Notes: generated from the sequence alone by a model not told the origin. Counted from the stretch's first letter, positions 9,127-18,849 are shown. The stretch: DNA of 64,000 nt from Paracoccus sp. JM45 (GCF_003590715.1 NZ_QQVY01000004.1:264560-328559); one strand, 5' to 3'. A program made the numbers and translations.

Positions 9127-9930
9127 TTGACCCCCACCGCCCTGACCATCGCCGGTTCCGATTCCGGAGGAGGCGCCGGTATACAGGCCGATCTGAAGAC
9201 CTTTTCCGCACTTGGCGTTTACGGTGCCAGCGTCATCACCGCGCTGACCGCCCAGAACACCCGTGCCGTCACGATGGTCGCCCCCACAACCGCCGCGATG
9301 ATCACCGCCCAGATGGATGCGGTTTTCGATGATCTGGACATCCATGCGGTCAAGCTGGGCATGCTGGGGGGCGTCGACGCCATCCGCGCCGTCGCCAGGG
9401 GGTTACAGGACCGCGATCTGCCGGTCATCCTTGATCCGGTCATGGTGGCAAAATCCGGCGATGCGCTGCTGGACAACGATGCGATCGGGTCATTGCGTGA
9501 CCTGCTGCTGCCCCGCGCCACCCTGCTGACCCCCAACCTGCCCGAGGCGGCACGCCTGCTGGGGTGCCCCATGGCCGAAACGCGCAGGGACATGCTGGAT
9601 CAGGCTTCGGCGTTGATCGCGCAAGGCGCGCACGCCGTGCTGATGAAGGGCGGACATGGACAAGGGCCGGAATGCCACGATCTGTTGGTGACGCCCGATC
9701 AGGTTACCGCCTTCACTGCCCGCCGCCACGCCACCCGCAACACCCATGGCACCGGTTGCACCCTGTCTGCGGCCATCGCGGCAGGGCTGGCCAAAGGGAT
9801 GGATCTGACGCAGGCGGTCGCCAAAGCCCACAGCTATCTTCAAGGCGCAATCGCTGCGGCAGATGATCTGGACATCGGGCAGGGGCACGGACCGGTCCAC
9901 CATTTCCATGCGGTCTGGTCCCATGCATGA
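9127..9930 (+). CDS. thiD: Hydroxymethylpyrimidine (phosphate) kinase
   Basis: 267-residue ribokinase-fold enzyme that phosphorylates HMP and HMP-P in thiamine synthesis. Visible marks are the N-terminal [16 protein letters not shown], the VLMKGGHG strand and the anion-hole/catalytic segment [14 protein letters not shown] near the C-terminus. The start is a TTG with an exceptionally good AAGGAGG five bases upstream (9115-9121); no ATG lies in the conserved region, and upstream codons would fall in the riboswitch. First gene of the operon and direct target of the sequestering hairpin. Confidence 0.93.
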   Translation: MTPTALTIAGSDSGGGAGIQADLKTFSALGVYGASVITALTAQNTRAVTMVAPTTAAMITAQMDAVFDDLDIHAVKLGMLGGVDAIRAVARGLQDRDLPVILDPVMVAKSGDALLDNDAIGSLRDLLLPRATLLTPNLPEAARLLGCPMAETRRDMLDQASALIAQGAHAVLMKGGHGQGPECHDLLVTPDQVTAFTARRHATRNTHGTGCTLSAAIAAGLAKGMDLTQAVAKAHSYLQGAIAAADDLDIGQGHGPVHHFHAVWSHA

Positions 9931-10894
9931 TATCACTATCATCGGCGCGGGCGTCGCTGGTCTTTTCGCGGCATATGACCTGTCCTTGCGCGGCCTGACC
10001 CTGCGTATTCTGGACCGCAACGGCCCACCTGCGGCGCATGGTTGTTCATGGTGGGCGGGCGGTATGCTGGCCCCTTACTGCGAAGGGGTCACCGCCGATC
10101 CGTTGATCACCCGCCTTGGCGCAGAATCCGCCGATGCATGGGCGCAGGTGACACAGGTCACCCGTCGCGGCACATTGGTCATCGCGCTGGACCGCGATCG
10201 CGCCGAACTGTTACGTTTTGCCCGCCGTGCCGGTCCCCATGACCCATTGGACGCCAGTGCATTAACCGCGCTGGAACCCGACCTTGCCACCCACCGCCAA
10301 GGCCTGTTCTTCCCGTCCGAGGCGCATCTGAACCCCCGACGCGCCTTGGCCGATCTGGTCGCCGCCTTGCAAGCCCGCGATATCCATATCGAACAGGCGA
10401 CAGCCGAACCCGACGATATCACCGGCCCCGTCATCGACGCCCGTGGCATGGCGTCCCCCCTGCCCGACCTGCGTGGTGTGCGGGGCGAGATGGCGGTTCT
10501 GCACGCCCCTGACATCACCCTGTCGCGCCCTGTCCGGCTGCTGCATCCGCGCCATCCGCTGTATATCGTGCCACGCGGGAACGGCATTTTCATGCTGGGC
10601 GCGACGCAGATCGAAAGCGGCGCCCGTCACCCGATCACCGCCCGTGCCATGCTGGAACTGCTGTCAGCCGCCTATGCGCTGGACACGCGCTTTGCCGAAA
10701 GCAGGGTTCTGGAAACAGGGGCCGACCTGCGCCCCGCCTTTCCCGACAACATCCCGCGCGTGACTGTCCGTGGCCGCGTGCTGCGCCTGAACGGCCTGTT
10801 CCGTCACGGCTATCTGATGGCCCCTGCCCTTGCCCGACAGGCCGCCGATTACCTGACCCATCAAACCCGTGGAGAGTTGATCCATGAAGATTGA
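9923..10894 (+). CDS. thiO: Glycine oxidase, thiazole pathway
   Basis: 323-residue FAD amino-acid oxidase of the DAO fold. The dinucleotide motif is at the very start (ITIIGAGVAGLFAAYDL). The SWWAGGMLAPYCE segment is characteristic of ThiO, and the FAD-site segment LNGLFRHGYLMAPALA lies near the C-terminus. It makes dehydroglycine for thiazole assembly by ThiG, the oxygen-dependent alternative to ThiH. The start overlaps the end of thiD by 8 bases (ATGCATGA), pointing to coupled translation. Confidence 0.92.
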   Translation: MHDITIIGAGVAGLFAAYDLSLRGLTLRILDRNGPPAAHGCSWWAGGMLAPYCEGVTADPLITRLGAESADAWAQVTQVTRRGTLVIALDRDRAELLRFARRAGPHDPLDASALTALEPDLATHRQGLFFPSEAHLNPRRALADLVAALQARDIHIEQATAEPDDITGPVIDARGMASPLPDLRGVRGEMAVLHAPDITLSRPVRLLHPRHPLYIVPRGNGIFMLGATQIESGARHPITARAMLELLSAAYALDTRFAESRVLETGADLRPAFPDNIPRVTVRGRVLRLNGLFRHGYLMAPALARQAADYLTHQTRGELIHED

Positions 10895-11081
10895 GCTGAA
10901 CGGCACCCCTCGCCAGATCACCGCCGGCAATGTCGCCGATGCGCTGGTCGAACTGGGCTGGGCTGATGCCCGCGTCGCCACCGCCCTGAACGGCGATTTC
11001 CTGCCCACTGCCGCCCGCGCTGGCCAACCGCTGCAAGACGGCGACCGGCTGGAGGTTCTGGCCCCCATGCAAGGAGGATGA
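10884..11081 (+). CDS. thiS: Sulfur carrier protein ThiS
   Basis: 65-residue ubiquitin-fold protein ending in Gly-Gly (PMQGG), the site adenylated by ThiF and converted to the thiocarboxylate that donates sulfur to the thiazole. It overlaps the end of thiO by 11 bases. The length is normal for the family. Confidence 0.95.
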   Translation: MKIELNGTPRQITAGNVADALVELGWADARVATALNGDFLPTAARAGQPLQDGDRLEVLAPMQGG

Positions 11082-11084
11082 CCC

Positions 11085-11846
11085 ATGCGTGATTTCTATG
11101 GCGTGATGCTGGACAGCCCGCTGATGCTGGGCACGGCGCAATATCCCTCACCGTCGGTGATGCAACAGGCCTTTGCTGCATCGGGGGCCAGTGTTGCCAC
11201 GGTGTCGCTGCGGCGCGAAAGCGGTCAGGGGCAGGCCTTCGGGCAAATGGTGCGCGACCTTGGCATCCACATCCTGCCCAACACCGCCGGTTGCCATAAC
11301 GCGCGCGAGGCGATCACCACCGCCCAGATGGCACGCGAAGTCTTCGAAACCAACTGGATCAAGCTGGAAGTGATCGGCCATGCCGACACCCTGCAACCCG
11401 ATCCCTTCGGCCTGCTGGACGCAGCCGAGACCCTGTCCGCAGACGGCTTCGACGTTTTCCCCTATACGACCGAGGATCAGGTGCTGGCCCAACGCCTGAT
11501 CGACGCGGGCTGTCGCGTTCTGATGCCTTGGGGGGCGCCCATCGGGTCCGGCATGGGGCTGAACAACCGATACGGGCTGCGGACGCTGCGCGCGGCCTTC
11601 CCCGACATTCCAATGGTGATCGACGCGGGGCTGGGCCTGCCCAGCCACGCCGCCGACGCGTTAGAGATGGGCTTCGATGCCGTCCTGCTGAACAGCGCCG
11701 TGACGCAGGCGGGTGATCCGGTTGCCATGGCGCGGGCCTTCGGGCTGGCCGTGCAGGCGGGGACCTTGGCCACGCAGGCCGACCCGATGGGGGTGCGCGA
11801 TATGGGTGCGCCCTCGACCCCGCTGATCGGAAAGGCCTGGCTGTGA
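11085..11846 (+). CDS. thiG: Thiazole synthase
   Basis: 253-residue TIM-barrel enzyme that condenses deoxyxylulose phosphate, dehydroglycine and the ThiS thiocarboxylate into the thiazole phosphate. The Schiff-base lysine is K93 in NWIKLEVIG. The phosphate-site segments are [10 protein letters not shown] and [17 protein letters not shown]. The start follows AAGGAGG by 7 bases, just after the thiS stop. Confidence 0.95.
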   Translation: MRDFYGVMLDSPLMLGTAQYPSPSVMQQAFAASGASVATVSLRRESGQGQAFGQMVRDLGIHILPNTAGCHNAREAITTAQMAREVFETNWIKLEVIGHADTLQPDPFGLLDAAETLSADGFDVFPYTTEDQVLAQRLIDAGCRVLMPWGAPIGSGMGLNNRYGLRTLRAAFPDIPMVIDAGLGLPSHAADALEMGFDAVLLNSAVTQAGDPVAMARAFGLAVQAGTLATQADPMGVRDMGAPSTPLIGKAWL

Positions 11847-12433
11847 TGTTACCGCGATTTTACCCGATTTTCGATGATGTCAGCTGGCTGGAACGCGCCC
11901 TGCCGCTTGGCGTGAAACTGGTGCAGCTGCGCATCAAGGATGCCTCCCCGGCCGATCTGCGCGCCCAGATCCGGCGCGGGCTGGACCTGACCCGTCAGCA
12001 CGGCGCGGCGCTGGTCGTCAACGACCACTGGCAGATCGCCATCGACGAAGGCGCCGACTGGCTGCATCTGGGGCAAGAGGATCTGGATGATGCCGACCTG
12101 CCCGCCATCCGCCGCGCAGGTCTGAAGTTGGGGCTGTCGACACATGACCATACCGAACTTGACCGCGCATTGGCCTGCACCCCCGATTACATCGTATTGG
12201 GGCCGGTCTATCCGACCATCCTGAAAAAGATGAAATGGCATCAGCAGGGGCTGGAGCGCGTCACGGAATGGAAACGCCTGATCGGCCCCATTCCGCTGAT
12301 CGCCATCGGCGGAATGAACGTGGACCGCGCCAAAGGAGCCTTCGACGCGGGCGCGGATGTCGTCGCCGCCGTCACCGACATCACCTTGAACCCCGACCCC
12401 GATGCGCGCATCCGCGATTGGCTGACGCTGTGA
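11846..12433 (+). CDS. thiE: Thiamine-phosphate synthase (or ThiE-like protein)
   Basis: 195-residue TIM barrel that joins HMP-PP and thiazole phosphate. Family marks are QLRIKD near residue 30, VNDHWQIA, LHLGQEDL, STHDHTEL, YIVLGPVYPT and PLIAIGGMN. In ThiE the last strands bind pyrophosphate. The ATG shares its A with the thiG stop (TGATG); an in-frame GTG three bases earlier is a less likely start. The segment LGPVYPTILKKMKWHQQG differs somewhat from the usual FGPxFxTxTK form, so a TenI-like role is possible but less likely in this operon. Confidence 0.88.
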   Translation: MLPRFYPIFDDVSWLERALPLGVKLVQLRIKDASPADLRAQIRRGLDLTRQHGAALVVNDHWQIAIDEGADWLHLGQEDLDDADLPAIRRAGLKLGLSTHDHTELDRALACTPDYIVLGPVYPTILKKMKWHQQGLERVTEWKRLIGPIPLIAIGGMNVDRAKGAFDAGADVVAAVTDITLNPDPDARIRDWLTL

Positions 12434-13386
12434 CCCGCTATGCCCGCCAGATGATCCTGCCGCAAATCGGGGCAGCGGGACAGGACCGGCTGTCACGGGC
12501 GCATGTGCTGGTCGTCGGCGCGGGCGGATTGGGTGTACCTGCACTGCAATATCTGGTCGGTGCGGGCGTGGGCCGGATCACCCTGATCGATGGTGATGTG
12601 ATCGAGGAAACCAATCTGCACCGCCAGCCGATCTATCCGATGCATGCCATCGGCCAGCCCAAAGCCACGGTTGCCGCGCAGATCATGACCGCAATGAACC
12701 CCGATGGTCAGATCGACGCGCGGGTAGAATGGCTGGACCCTGCCAATGCGCCTGCCTTGGTCGCACAGGCCGATATCGCGCTCGACTGCGCCGACAGTTT
12801 TGCGGTCAGCCTGACGCTGTCGGATGCCTGTTTTGCCGCGAATGTTCCGCTGATCGCGGCCTCGGCGTTGGCGATGTCGGGCTATGTCGCGGGATGCTGC
12901 GGGGGCATGCCCAGCCTGCGGGCGATCTTTCCCGACCTGCCTGTCGGGGGCGGCACCTGTGCGACGAATGGTGTGATGGGGCCAGTGGTGGGCATGATCG
13001 GGGCGTTGCAGGCGCAGATGGCCATGGCGGTTCTGCTGGACCTGCCCGACAGCCCGTTGGGGCGGCTGATCAGCTTTGATGCCGCAACATGGCGCATGGG
13101 CGGGTTCCGTTTTGACCGCGCACCAGAACCCGCGCAGCCCCTGCCGTTCATCGGTCAGACGCAGATCACCAAGCGCGACCTGCTGATCGACCTGCGGTCC
13201 GAGGCAGCACCCTTTCGCCCTGATGCCCGCCATATCCCGCCCGACCGCATCACCGATCTGACCCCGCCACAGGGCAGCCGCGTGGTTCTGGCCTGCAAAA
13301 CCGGACTGCGTGCACATCATGCGGGTCATGCGTTGCGGGGCATATGGGACGGCGAAATCGCCCTGCTGGCCTTGCCCGAGGCATAA
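12430..13386 (+). CDS. thiF: ThiF/MoeB-type adenylyltransferase fused to a rhodanese-like domain
   Basis: 318 residues. The adenylyltransferase domain (about 1-235) has the nucleotide motif VVGAGGLGVPALQYL, the LIDGDVIEETNLHRQ motif and the DCADSF segment. It should adenylate the ThiS tail. The C-terminal ~75 residues are rhodanese-like: LLIDLRSE and an active-site loop CKTGLR fitting the CxxGxR pattern, so it may carry the persulfide itself. The first zinc CxxC pair of MoeB/ThiF is absent (PSLRAIFP stands where PCYRCL would be). GTG start overlapping the thiE stop (GTGA). Last gene of the operon. Confidence 0.88.
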   Translation: MTRYARQMILPQIGAAGQDRLSRAHVLVVGAGGLGVPALQYLVGAGVGRITLIDGDVIEETNLHRQPIYPMHAIGQPKATVAAQIMTAMNPDGQIDARVEWLDPANAPALVAQADIALDCADSFAVSLTLSDACFAANVPLIAASALAMSGYVAGCCGGMPSLRAIFPDLPVGGGTCATNGVMGPVVGMIGALQAQMAMAVLLDLPDSPLGRLISFDAATWRMGGFRFDRAPEPAQPLPFIGQTQITKRDLLIDLRSEAAPFRPDARHIPPDRITDLTPPQGSRVVLACKTGLRAHHAGHALRGIWDGEIALLALPEA

Positions 13387-13387
13387 A

Positions 13388-13416
13388 AAAAGGGCCGCCC
13401 CAGCGGGACGGCCCTT
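13388..13416 (-). terminator. Intrinsic terminator of the metNIQ operon, shared with the end of the thiamine operon
   Basis: AAGGGCCG (13390-13397) pairs with CGGCCCTT (13409-13416), with extra inner CCC/GGG pairs. On the minus strand the stem is followed by seven or more T residues, a canonical terminator for metQ. On the plus strand it may also end the thi message but lacks a T-tract. Confidence 0.85.
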
Positions 13417-13434
13417 CATATCAATACGGCGATC

Positions 13435-14208
13435 TTACCAAGAGGTCAGAACGGCGCCTTCGTATTTTTCGTCGATAAAGGCTTTGATTTCGTCGCTGTG
13501 ATAAGCCTCGACCAGCGTCTTGACCCAAGGTTCGTCCTGATGGCCCTGCTGGACGACAATGATGTTCACATAGGGGCTTTCAGCCTTTTCCATCGCGATG
13601 CTGTCGTTGCGCGGGGACAGACCGGCGGCCAGCGCATAGTTGGTGTTGATGATCGCGATGTCGGCATCGGCCAGCGCGCGGGGCAGTTGTGCTGCATCCA
13701 GTTCCAGAAAGCGAAGGTTCTTGGGGTTTGCCGAAACGTCCAGCGGGCTTGGGACCAGACCCGTGCCCTCGGCCAGCGTGATAATGCCCAAGTCCTGCAG
13801 CAGCAACAAGGCGCGGCCACCGTTGGTCGGGTCGTTCGGAATGGCGACCTGTGCGCCGTCTTCCAGATCGTCGACCGAGGCCAGATCTTCGGAATAGATG
13901 CCCATGGGGGTGGTGATGGTGGTGCCAACCTCGATCAGATCAAAGCCGCGGTCTTTCATCTGGTTTTCCAGATAGGGGCGGTGCTGGAAGCTATTGGCAT
14001 CCAGATCGCCGTCCGCCAGCGCGGTGTTCGGCACGACGTAATCGGAAAACTCGATGACGTCGATGTTCAGGCCCATGGGCTCGGCGACCTTGGCGACCTC
14101 TTCCATGATTTCGGCGTGTTCACCGGGGGACACACCAACTTTGATGTCTTCGGCCATTGCGGCGGTGCCAAGGGCAAGGGCGGATACGAGAGTGGTCAAA
14201 CGCAACAT
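13435..14208 (-). CDS. metQ: Methionine ABC transporter substrate-binding protein
   Basis: 257 residues of the NlpA/MetQ family. IKVGVSPGEHAEIMEEV at the mature start and the later NSFQHRPYLE, IPNDPTNGGRALLLL and IINTNYALAAGL segments are all family marks. The signal peptide (MLRLTTLVSALALGTAAMA) ends in a normal AxA site with no lipobox cysteine, so this form should be soluble and periplasmic, unlike the E. coli lipoprotein. Last gene of metN-metI-metQ. Confidence 0.93.
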   Translation of the reverse strand: MLRLTTLVSALALGTAAMAEDIKVGVSPGEHAEIMEEVAKVAEPMGLNIDVIEFSDYVVPNTALADGDLDANSFQHRPYLENQMKDRGFDLIEVGTTITTPMGIYSEDLASVDDLEDGAQVAIPNDPTNGGRALLLLQDLGIITLAEGTGLVPSPLDVSANPKNLRFLELDAAQLPRALADADIAIINTNYALAAGLSPRNDSIAMEKAESPYVNIIVVQQGHQDEPWVKTLVEAYHSDEIKAFIDEKYEGAVLTSW

Positions 14209-14238
14209 AAAAGCGTTCCTTTCTTGTCTGCGAAAATC

Positions 14239-14913
14239 TTAATGACCGCGGTTGCGGGCGGCGCGGCGGTCAACGCGGGCGGCGATCCATTCACCAAGCG
14301 ACTGGACCAGTTGCACCAGCACAATCAGGATGACGACGACGGCCAGCATCACCTCGGGCATGAAACGCTGGTATCCATAACGGATGCCCAGATCGCCAAG
14401 CCCCTGCCCGCCCACGGCACCCACCATCGCGGAATAGCCGATCAGGCTGACAGCGGCCAGCGTCAGGCCAAGGGTGATGCCAGGCAACGCCTCGGGGATC
14501 AGGACCTTGCGGATGATCTGCATTGGGGTGGCACCCATGGCGCGGGCAGCCTCGATCAAACCGGCCTCGACCTCGCGGATGGCGTTTTCGACAAGGCGCG
14601 CGATGAAGGGCACGGCGGCCAGCGTCAGCGGCACGATGGCAGCATTGGTGCCGATCGAAGTGCCAACGACCAGCCGCGTGAACGGAATGATCGCCACGAC
14701 CAGAATGATAAAGGGCACGGACCGCGCGGCGTTGACCACCAGCCCCAGCACCTTGTTGACCCAAGGGGCCGACAGCAATTCACCGCGCTGTGAGGTCGCC
14801 AGAAACACCCCCAAGGGCAGCCCGCCAAGCGTGCCCAGCAGCGCCGAGATGGCGACCATATACAGCGTCTGCAGGGTGGATTCCCACAGGATCGGGATCA
14901 GGTTAGCGGACAT
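14239..14913 (-). CDS. metI: Methionine ABC transporter permease
   Basis: 224-residue inner-membrane protein with five predicted helices and the EAA-type loop EAARAMGATPMQIIRKVLIPEA near residue 135-155 that contacts MetN. The closing hydrophobic part (PEVMLAVVVILIVLVQLVQSLG) and the basic C-terminus match the family. Its start overlaps the end of metN by 11 bases. Confidence 0.94.
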   Translation of the reverse strand: MSANLIPILWESTLQTLYMVAISALLGTLGGLPLGVFLATSQRGELLSAPWVNKVLGLVVNAARSVPFIILVVAIIPFTRLVVGTSIGTNAAIVPLTLAAVPFIARLVENAIREVEAGLIEAARAMGATPMQIIRKVLIPEALPGITLGLTLAAVSLIGYSAMVGAVGGQGLGDLGIRYGYQRFMPEVMLAVVVILIVLVQLVQSLGEWIAARVDRRAARNRGH

Positions 14914-15964
14914 ATCCCAGCACCTCCGTCGTCAGGCCGTGTTGTTCAAGATAGGCGCGGGCTTCTGCCGCACGCGGTGCGTCGATCGACAACAGCAGGT
15001 TGCCGAAGGGATGGGGGCCGACCTCTTCGATGGCACCGGCAAGGATGTTGGCGGCGATGCCCAGCTCGGTCGCCAGCATGGCCAGCATCGGGTCGGTCGC
15101 GTGCTGACCGGCGAAGGTGACGCGGATCACCTCTTGCGCGGGACCATCGGGGCGGTTGGTGGTCATGCGGGCGGCCACAAAGGCAGGCAGTGTCGCGCCG
15201 GTCACGCCCGAAAGGAAAGACCGCGTCGTGGCATGGGTCGGCTTGGCGAAAACATCATAGGTCGGGCCGGATTCAACAATGCGGCCACCCTCGATGACGG
15301 CCATATGGCTGGCGATGTCGCGCAACACGGCCATTTCATGGGTGATCAGCAGGATCGTCAGCCCCAAATCGCGGTTGATCTGCGACAGCAGTTCCAGCAC
15401 GGTCTGCGTGGTTTCGGGGTCCAGCGCGCTTGTCGCCTCGTCCGACAGCAGGACCTTGGGGCTGGTGGCCAAGGCGCGGGCGATGCCGACGCGCTGTTTC
15501 TGGCCGCCCGACATTTCGGCGGGATAGCGGTCGCGATGCGCGGTCAGCCCGACCTGATCGATCAGCTGATCGACCCGTGCCTTGATCTGACCCGAGGGCG
15601 TACCCGCAATTTCCAGCGGCAATGCGATATTGCCCCAGACCGTGCGCGAGGCCAGCAGATTGAAGTGCTGGAAGATCATCCCGACATCGCGACGGATAGC
15701 ACGCAGATCGCTGCCACGCGCCGCGCCGACATCGCGGCCCACGACCTGAACGTGACCTTCGGTCGGGCGTTCCAGCCCGTTCACCATCCGCAGCAGCGTC
15801 GATTTACCTGCACCGGAACGGCCGATGATGCCGGTGATGCTGCCGGTCGGAACGGTCAGCGACACGTCCTGCAACGCCATCACCTGCCCGCTGCCCGCTT
15901 TGGCGAAGGATTTGCCAAGCTTGTCGAAGATGATCGCCGCATTGGCGGGGGGCGTGCCGGTCAT
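14903..15964 (-). CDS. metN: Methionine ABC transporter ATP-binding protein
   Basis: 353-residue ATPase. Walker A is GRSGAGKST near residue 50, the signature is MSGGQKQR, Walker B is LLSDEATSALD and the switch is LITHEM. A C-terminal NIL (ACT-like) domain from about residue 270 is the known site where intracellular methionine inhibits uptake. First gene of the operon; about 200 bases separate it from the HWE kinase gene upstream, and no known methionine riboswitch could be recognised there. Confidence 0.94.
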   Translation of the reverse strand: MTGTPPANAAIIFDKLGKSFAKAGSGQVMALQDVSLTVPTGSITGIIGRSGAGKSTLLRMVNGLERPTEGHVQVVGRDVGAARGSDLRAIRRDVGMIFQHFNLLASRTVWGNIALPLEIAGTPSGQIKARVDQLIDQVGLTAHRDRYPAEMSGGQKQRVGIARALATSPKVLLSDEATSALDPETTQTVLELLSQINRDLGLTILLITHEMAVLRDIASHMAVIEGGRIVESGPTYDVFAKPTHATTRSFLSGVTGATLPAFVAARMTTNRPDGPAQEVIRVTFAGQHATDPMLAMLATELGIAANILAGAIEEVGPHPFGNLLLSIDAPRAAEARAYLEQHGLTTEVLGYVR

Positions 15965-16166
15965 ATAATACTGCTTTTCCTTACGATGCGAAGGGCGACG
16001 GGATGCCCGAAACAGCCTGCATGTGCAAGACCGCGCCCTACCTTTGCTTTAACCTGATGCAAAACATGTGTTCACACCGCACTGTCGCGGACGAACACGA
16101 CAGTCGGGCGACGGCTGCGGGTGGAACAGCCCTGTGCCGGCGAACCCGTGGACCGGAACGGCGTTC

Positions 16167-17996
16167 TTATTGCGCGGCTTCGGCCAGATCGCGTGACAAC
16201 AGATTGGTCAAGATGGATCGCAGCATATCGGGACGGAACGGCTTTTCGATCAGGGGTGCCGCGTCATAGCCTTCGGGAAGGTGTTCACGGCCATAGCCGG
16301 ACACAAAACAGAACTGCACGCCGCGCTTGGTCAGCAATTCGGCAACATCATCCACAGGTTCGCCTTTCAGATTACCATCCAGCAAGGCCACATCGACCTG
16401 ATTGGCGCGGATCGACTCCAAAGCCTCGGCCACGGTGCGGGCCACGCCGATCACAGTGGCACCCGCGTCCTCCAGCTCGTATCGCAGGTCCAGAGCGACC
16501 AGAGGCTCATCCTCGACCAGAAGAATGCGGCAATCAGACAGACAAATCGGGCGGGCCACCGCGACCGTATGTGTGGCATCCAGTTCGGGCGTAATGCTTT
16601 TCAGGGGCGTGACACCATCCGACAACCGGATGGTCCAGATTACGCCATCGGGGTGCCATTCGGCACTAGCGGCGGTATCGTCCCCGCCCCCTGCTGCCGT
16701 GATCAGCGTTGTGCCAAAACCGATGCGATCAGGGGCGATCACTTTTGGGCCACCGCTTTCACGCCATGTCAGCGTCAGCTGTCCGGCATCCAGCGTCCAG
16801 TCCAGATCGACCATGCCACCCGGAACCGACAGGGCACCGTATTTGGCCGCATTGGTGCCCAGTTCATGCAGCGTCAGGGCAAGGCGCAACATCGTATCGG
16901 GGGCCAGATCGACCATAGGTCCTTTGCGACGCAGGCGTTCGCCGTCCAGCGTGCCGGAATTGATCTGGTCGTCGATCAGCTGGTCTAAGGGCGCGCTGGC
17001 CCATGTGGCATCCGACAGGATCGAATGGGCACGGGCAAGGGCTTGAAGGCGACCGCCGAAGCTGGCCTCGAATTGGGGCAGGCTGTCGGACTGGCGCAGG
17101 CTCTGACGGGCTATCGCCTGCACATTGGCCAGCGTGTTCTTGATGCGGTGGTTCAATTCACCGATCAGAAGCGATCGGACCTCCTCGGCCTGTTTGCGTT
17201 CGGTGATATCCAGTATCTGCAAGGACAGAGATTGCTGCCCCGTGCCATCCGACAGCAGCGATCCATAGACCTCGCAGGCGATGGCACCGATATCGGCATG
17301 ATCCAGCTGCATCTCGACCGAGAAACGTTGCGTTTCATCCGGCCCCGCCTTGCGCCAGTTGGACAGCAGACGATCAGCCTCGGCATCCAGCCACCCGCAC
17401 GCGGTGCCGGTTTTTCCCAAAAGATCACCCTTGGCCCGCCCGAACATCCGTTCCGCCCCTTTGGACCAGTCGCGGATGCGGCCTTCGGCATCAAATGCAA
17501 CGAAGGCAAGGGGTGAATTATCGGCATGGGCGCGCAGTTGGGCCATCGCGCGGTCGCGGTGACGGGCAATGTCGCGTAACTCATCCCGCTGGCGGGCCAG
17601 TTCCTTGGCCTGTCGCCCGATGCGAAAGAACACATCCGCTTTAGATTTCAGGATCATCGGATCGACGGGCTTGAAGATGTAATCGACGGCGCCCGCCTCA
17701 TACCCGCGGAAGCGGCGGGATTCGTTCATTTCGGCGGCTGTAACGAAAATAATAGGCACGCTGCGCGTTCGTTCGGTCGACCGCATCAGTTCCGCCAGTT
17801 CATATCCATCCGTTTCGGGCATCTGGACGTCAAGAAAGGCCAATGCATAATCATGCATCAGCATCAGTTCCAACGCCTCGCTGGCGGATCTGGCACGGTC
17901 CACGATCAGTCCGTCGCGGCGTAACAAAGCCTCAAGCGCCATGATGTTTTCGGCAATATCGTCGACAATCAGGAATCTGATGGGATTATTGGGCAT
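16167..17996 (-). CDS. HWE-family histidine kinase with receiver domains at both ends
   Basis: 609 residues. Order: receiver 1 (about 6-120, acceptor D56 in LAFLDVQMP, K109), a linker helix, a PAS domain (about 155-265), an HWE kinase core with the phosphoacceptor H283 in LNHRIKN, the N-box LHELGTNAAKYGAL (about 377-389), the WRE motif near 411, then receiver 2 (about 490-605, acceptor D540). HWE kinases often act in general stress or light signalling of alphaproteobacteria. The start overlaps the end of the CheR gene by 11 bases. No transmembrane segment, so it should be cytoplasmic and take its input from the partner proteins or the PAS domain. Confidence 0.9.
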   Translation of the reverse strand: MPNNPIRFLIVDDIAENIMALEALLRRDGLIVDRARSASEALELMLMHDYALAFLDVQMPETDGYELAELMRSTERTRSVPIIFVTAAEMNESRRFRGYEAGAVDYIFKPVDPMILKSKADVFFRIGRQAKELARQRDELRDIARHRDRAMAQLRAHADNSPLAFVAFDAEGRIRDWSKGAERMFGRAKGDLLGKTGTACGWLDAEADRLLSNWRKAGPDETQRFSVEMQLDHADIGAIACEVYGSLLSDGTGQQSLSLQILDITERKQAEEVRSLLIGELNHRIKNTLANVQAIARQSLRQSDSLPQFEASFGGRLQALARAHSILSDATWASAPLDQLIDDQINSGTLDGERLRRKGPMVDLAPDTMLRLALTLHELGTNAAKYGALSVPGGMVDLDWTLDAGQLTLTWRESGGPKVIAPDRIGFGTTLITAAGGGDDTAASAEWHPDGVIWTIRLSDGVTPLKSITPELDATHTVAVARPICLSDCRILLVEDEPLVALDLRYELEDAGATVIGVARTVAEALESIRANQVDVALLDGNLKGEPVDDVAELLTKRGVQFCFVSGYGREHLPEGYDAAPLIEKPFRPDMLRSILTNLLSRDLAEAAQ

Positions 17997-18849
17997 TCAG
18001 CATCTCCTGGTCGGCATTGCGGCGCCAGATCCGGTCGGGTTCATCAAAAGCCGCAAAAGCATGGGCATGGGCAGAAAAGCGCAGGGTTTCATGGGACCCG
18101 AGGCCCAGAAAACCACCACGCGTCAACGCTTCGGCAAAGAGGCCAAGCGTGCGGTCCTGCAGGGCCGTGTCGAAATAAATCAGCACGTTCCGGCATGAAA
18201 TCAGATGCACTTCGGAAAACACCTGATCAGTGGCCAGATTATGTTCGGTAAAAACCGTGCGCGACCGCAGATCACGGTCGAAGGCGGCGCGGCCATAGGC
18301 GGCGGTGTAATGGTCTGACAGCGACCCGCGCCCGCCGGCCTTTTGATAGTTTTGCGAAAAGACCGGCAGGCGGTCGATGTCATAGACGCCTGCTTCGGCC
18401 TTGGCCAAGGCGCGGCGGTTGATTTCGGTGGCATAGAACAAGGTGCGGTCGAACAGACCTTCTTCCTTAAACATGATGGCCATGGAATAGAGTTCCTCGC
18501 CATCGGCGCAACCCGCCACCCAGACCTTTAACGACGGAAAGGTCCGCAGATGGGGCAGCACCTCGCGGCGCAGGGCCAGATAATATTCTGGATCGCGGAA
18601 AATCTCGCTGACCTGAACGGTCATGGCGTCGATGACATCGGGCAGAACCACCGGTTCGTGCAACAACCTGCCCTGTGCCTCGGAAAGCGTGGCGCAGCCC
18701 AGCCGTTCACGGGCCAGATCCGCCCGACGCGCCAAGGATGCCCGCGAATAGGAGCGGAAATCGTAATGGAAACGCCTGTTCAGCGCCTCGAGGAACAGGT
18801 CCAGTTCGATATCATCTTCTGGACCGGCGGGAACGGGTTCAACAGTCAT
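17986..18849 (-). CDS. CheR-type protein methyltransferase
   Basis: 287-residue SAM-dependent methyltransferase. The N-terminal all-alpha domain is followed by the TVQVSEIFRDPEYY segment, the SAM-binding loop VWVAGCADGEELYSMAIM and the NVLIYFD motif. In chemotaxis CheR methylates receptor glutamates. Here no receptor, CheA or CheW gene is near, and the gene lies between two histidine kinases with overlaps at both ends (ATGA at 18846-18849). This points to a non-chemotactic CheR paralog in a kinase signalling operon. Confidence 0.9.
   Translation of the reverse strand: MTVEPVPAGPEDDIELDLFLEALNRRFHYDFRSYSRASLARRADLARERLGCATLSEAQGRLLHEPVVLPDVIDAMTVQVSEIFRDPEYYLALRREVLPHLRTFPSLKVWVAGCADGEELYSMAIMFKEEGLFDRTLFYATEINRRALAKAEAGVYDIDRLPVFSQNYQKAGGRGSLSDHYTAAYGRAAFDRDLRSRTVFTEHNLATDQVFSEVHLISCRNVLIYFDTALQDRTLGLFAEALTRGGFLGLGSHETLRFSAHAHAFAAFDEPDRIWRRNADQEMLNAQ

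Noticed and set aside
15965..16166. Possible SAM-II riboswitch before metN (a GTTAAAG on the minus strand)
   Set aside because: The other conserved parts (the GCTAAA-like 3' segment and closing stem) could not be found, so there is no support for a riboswitch.
17986..18849. Part of a chemotaxis operon
   Set aside because: No CheA, CheW, CheB, CheY or receptor gene is present; only the CheR-type methyltransferase is found, between two kinases.
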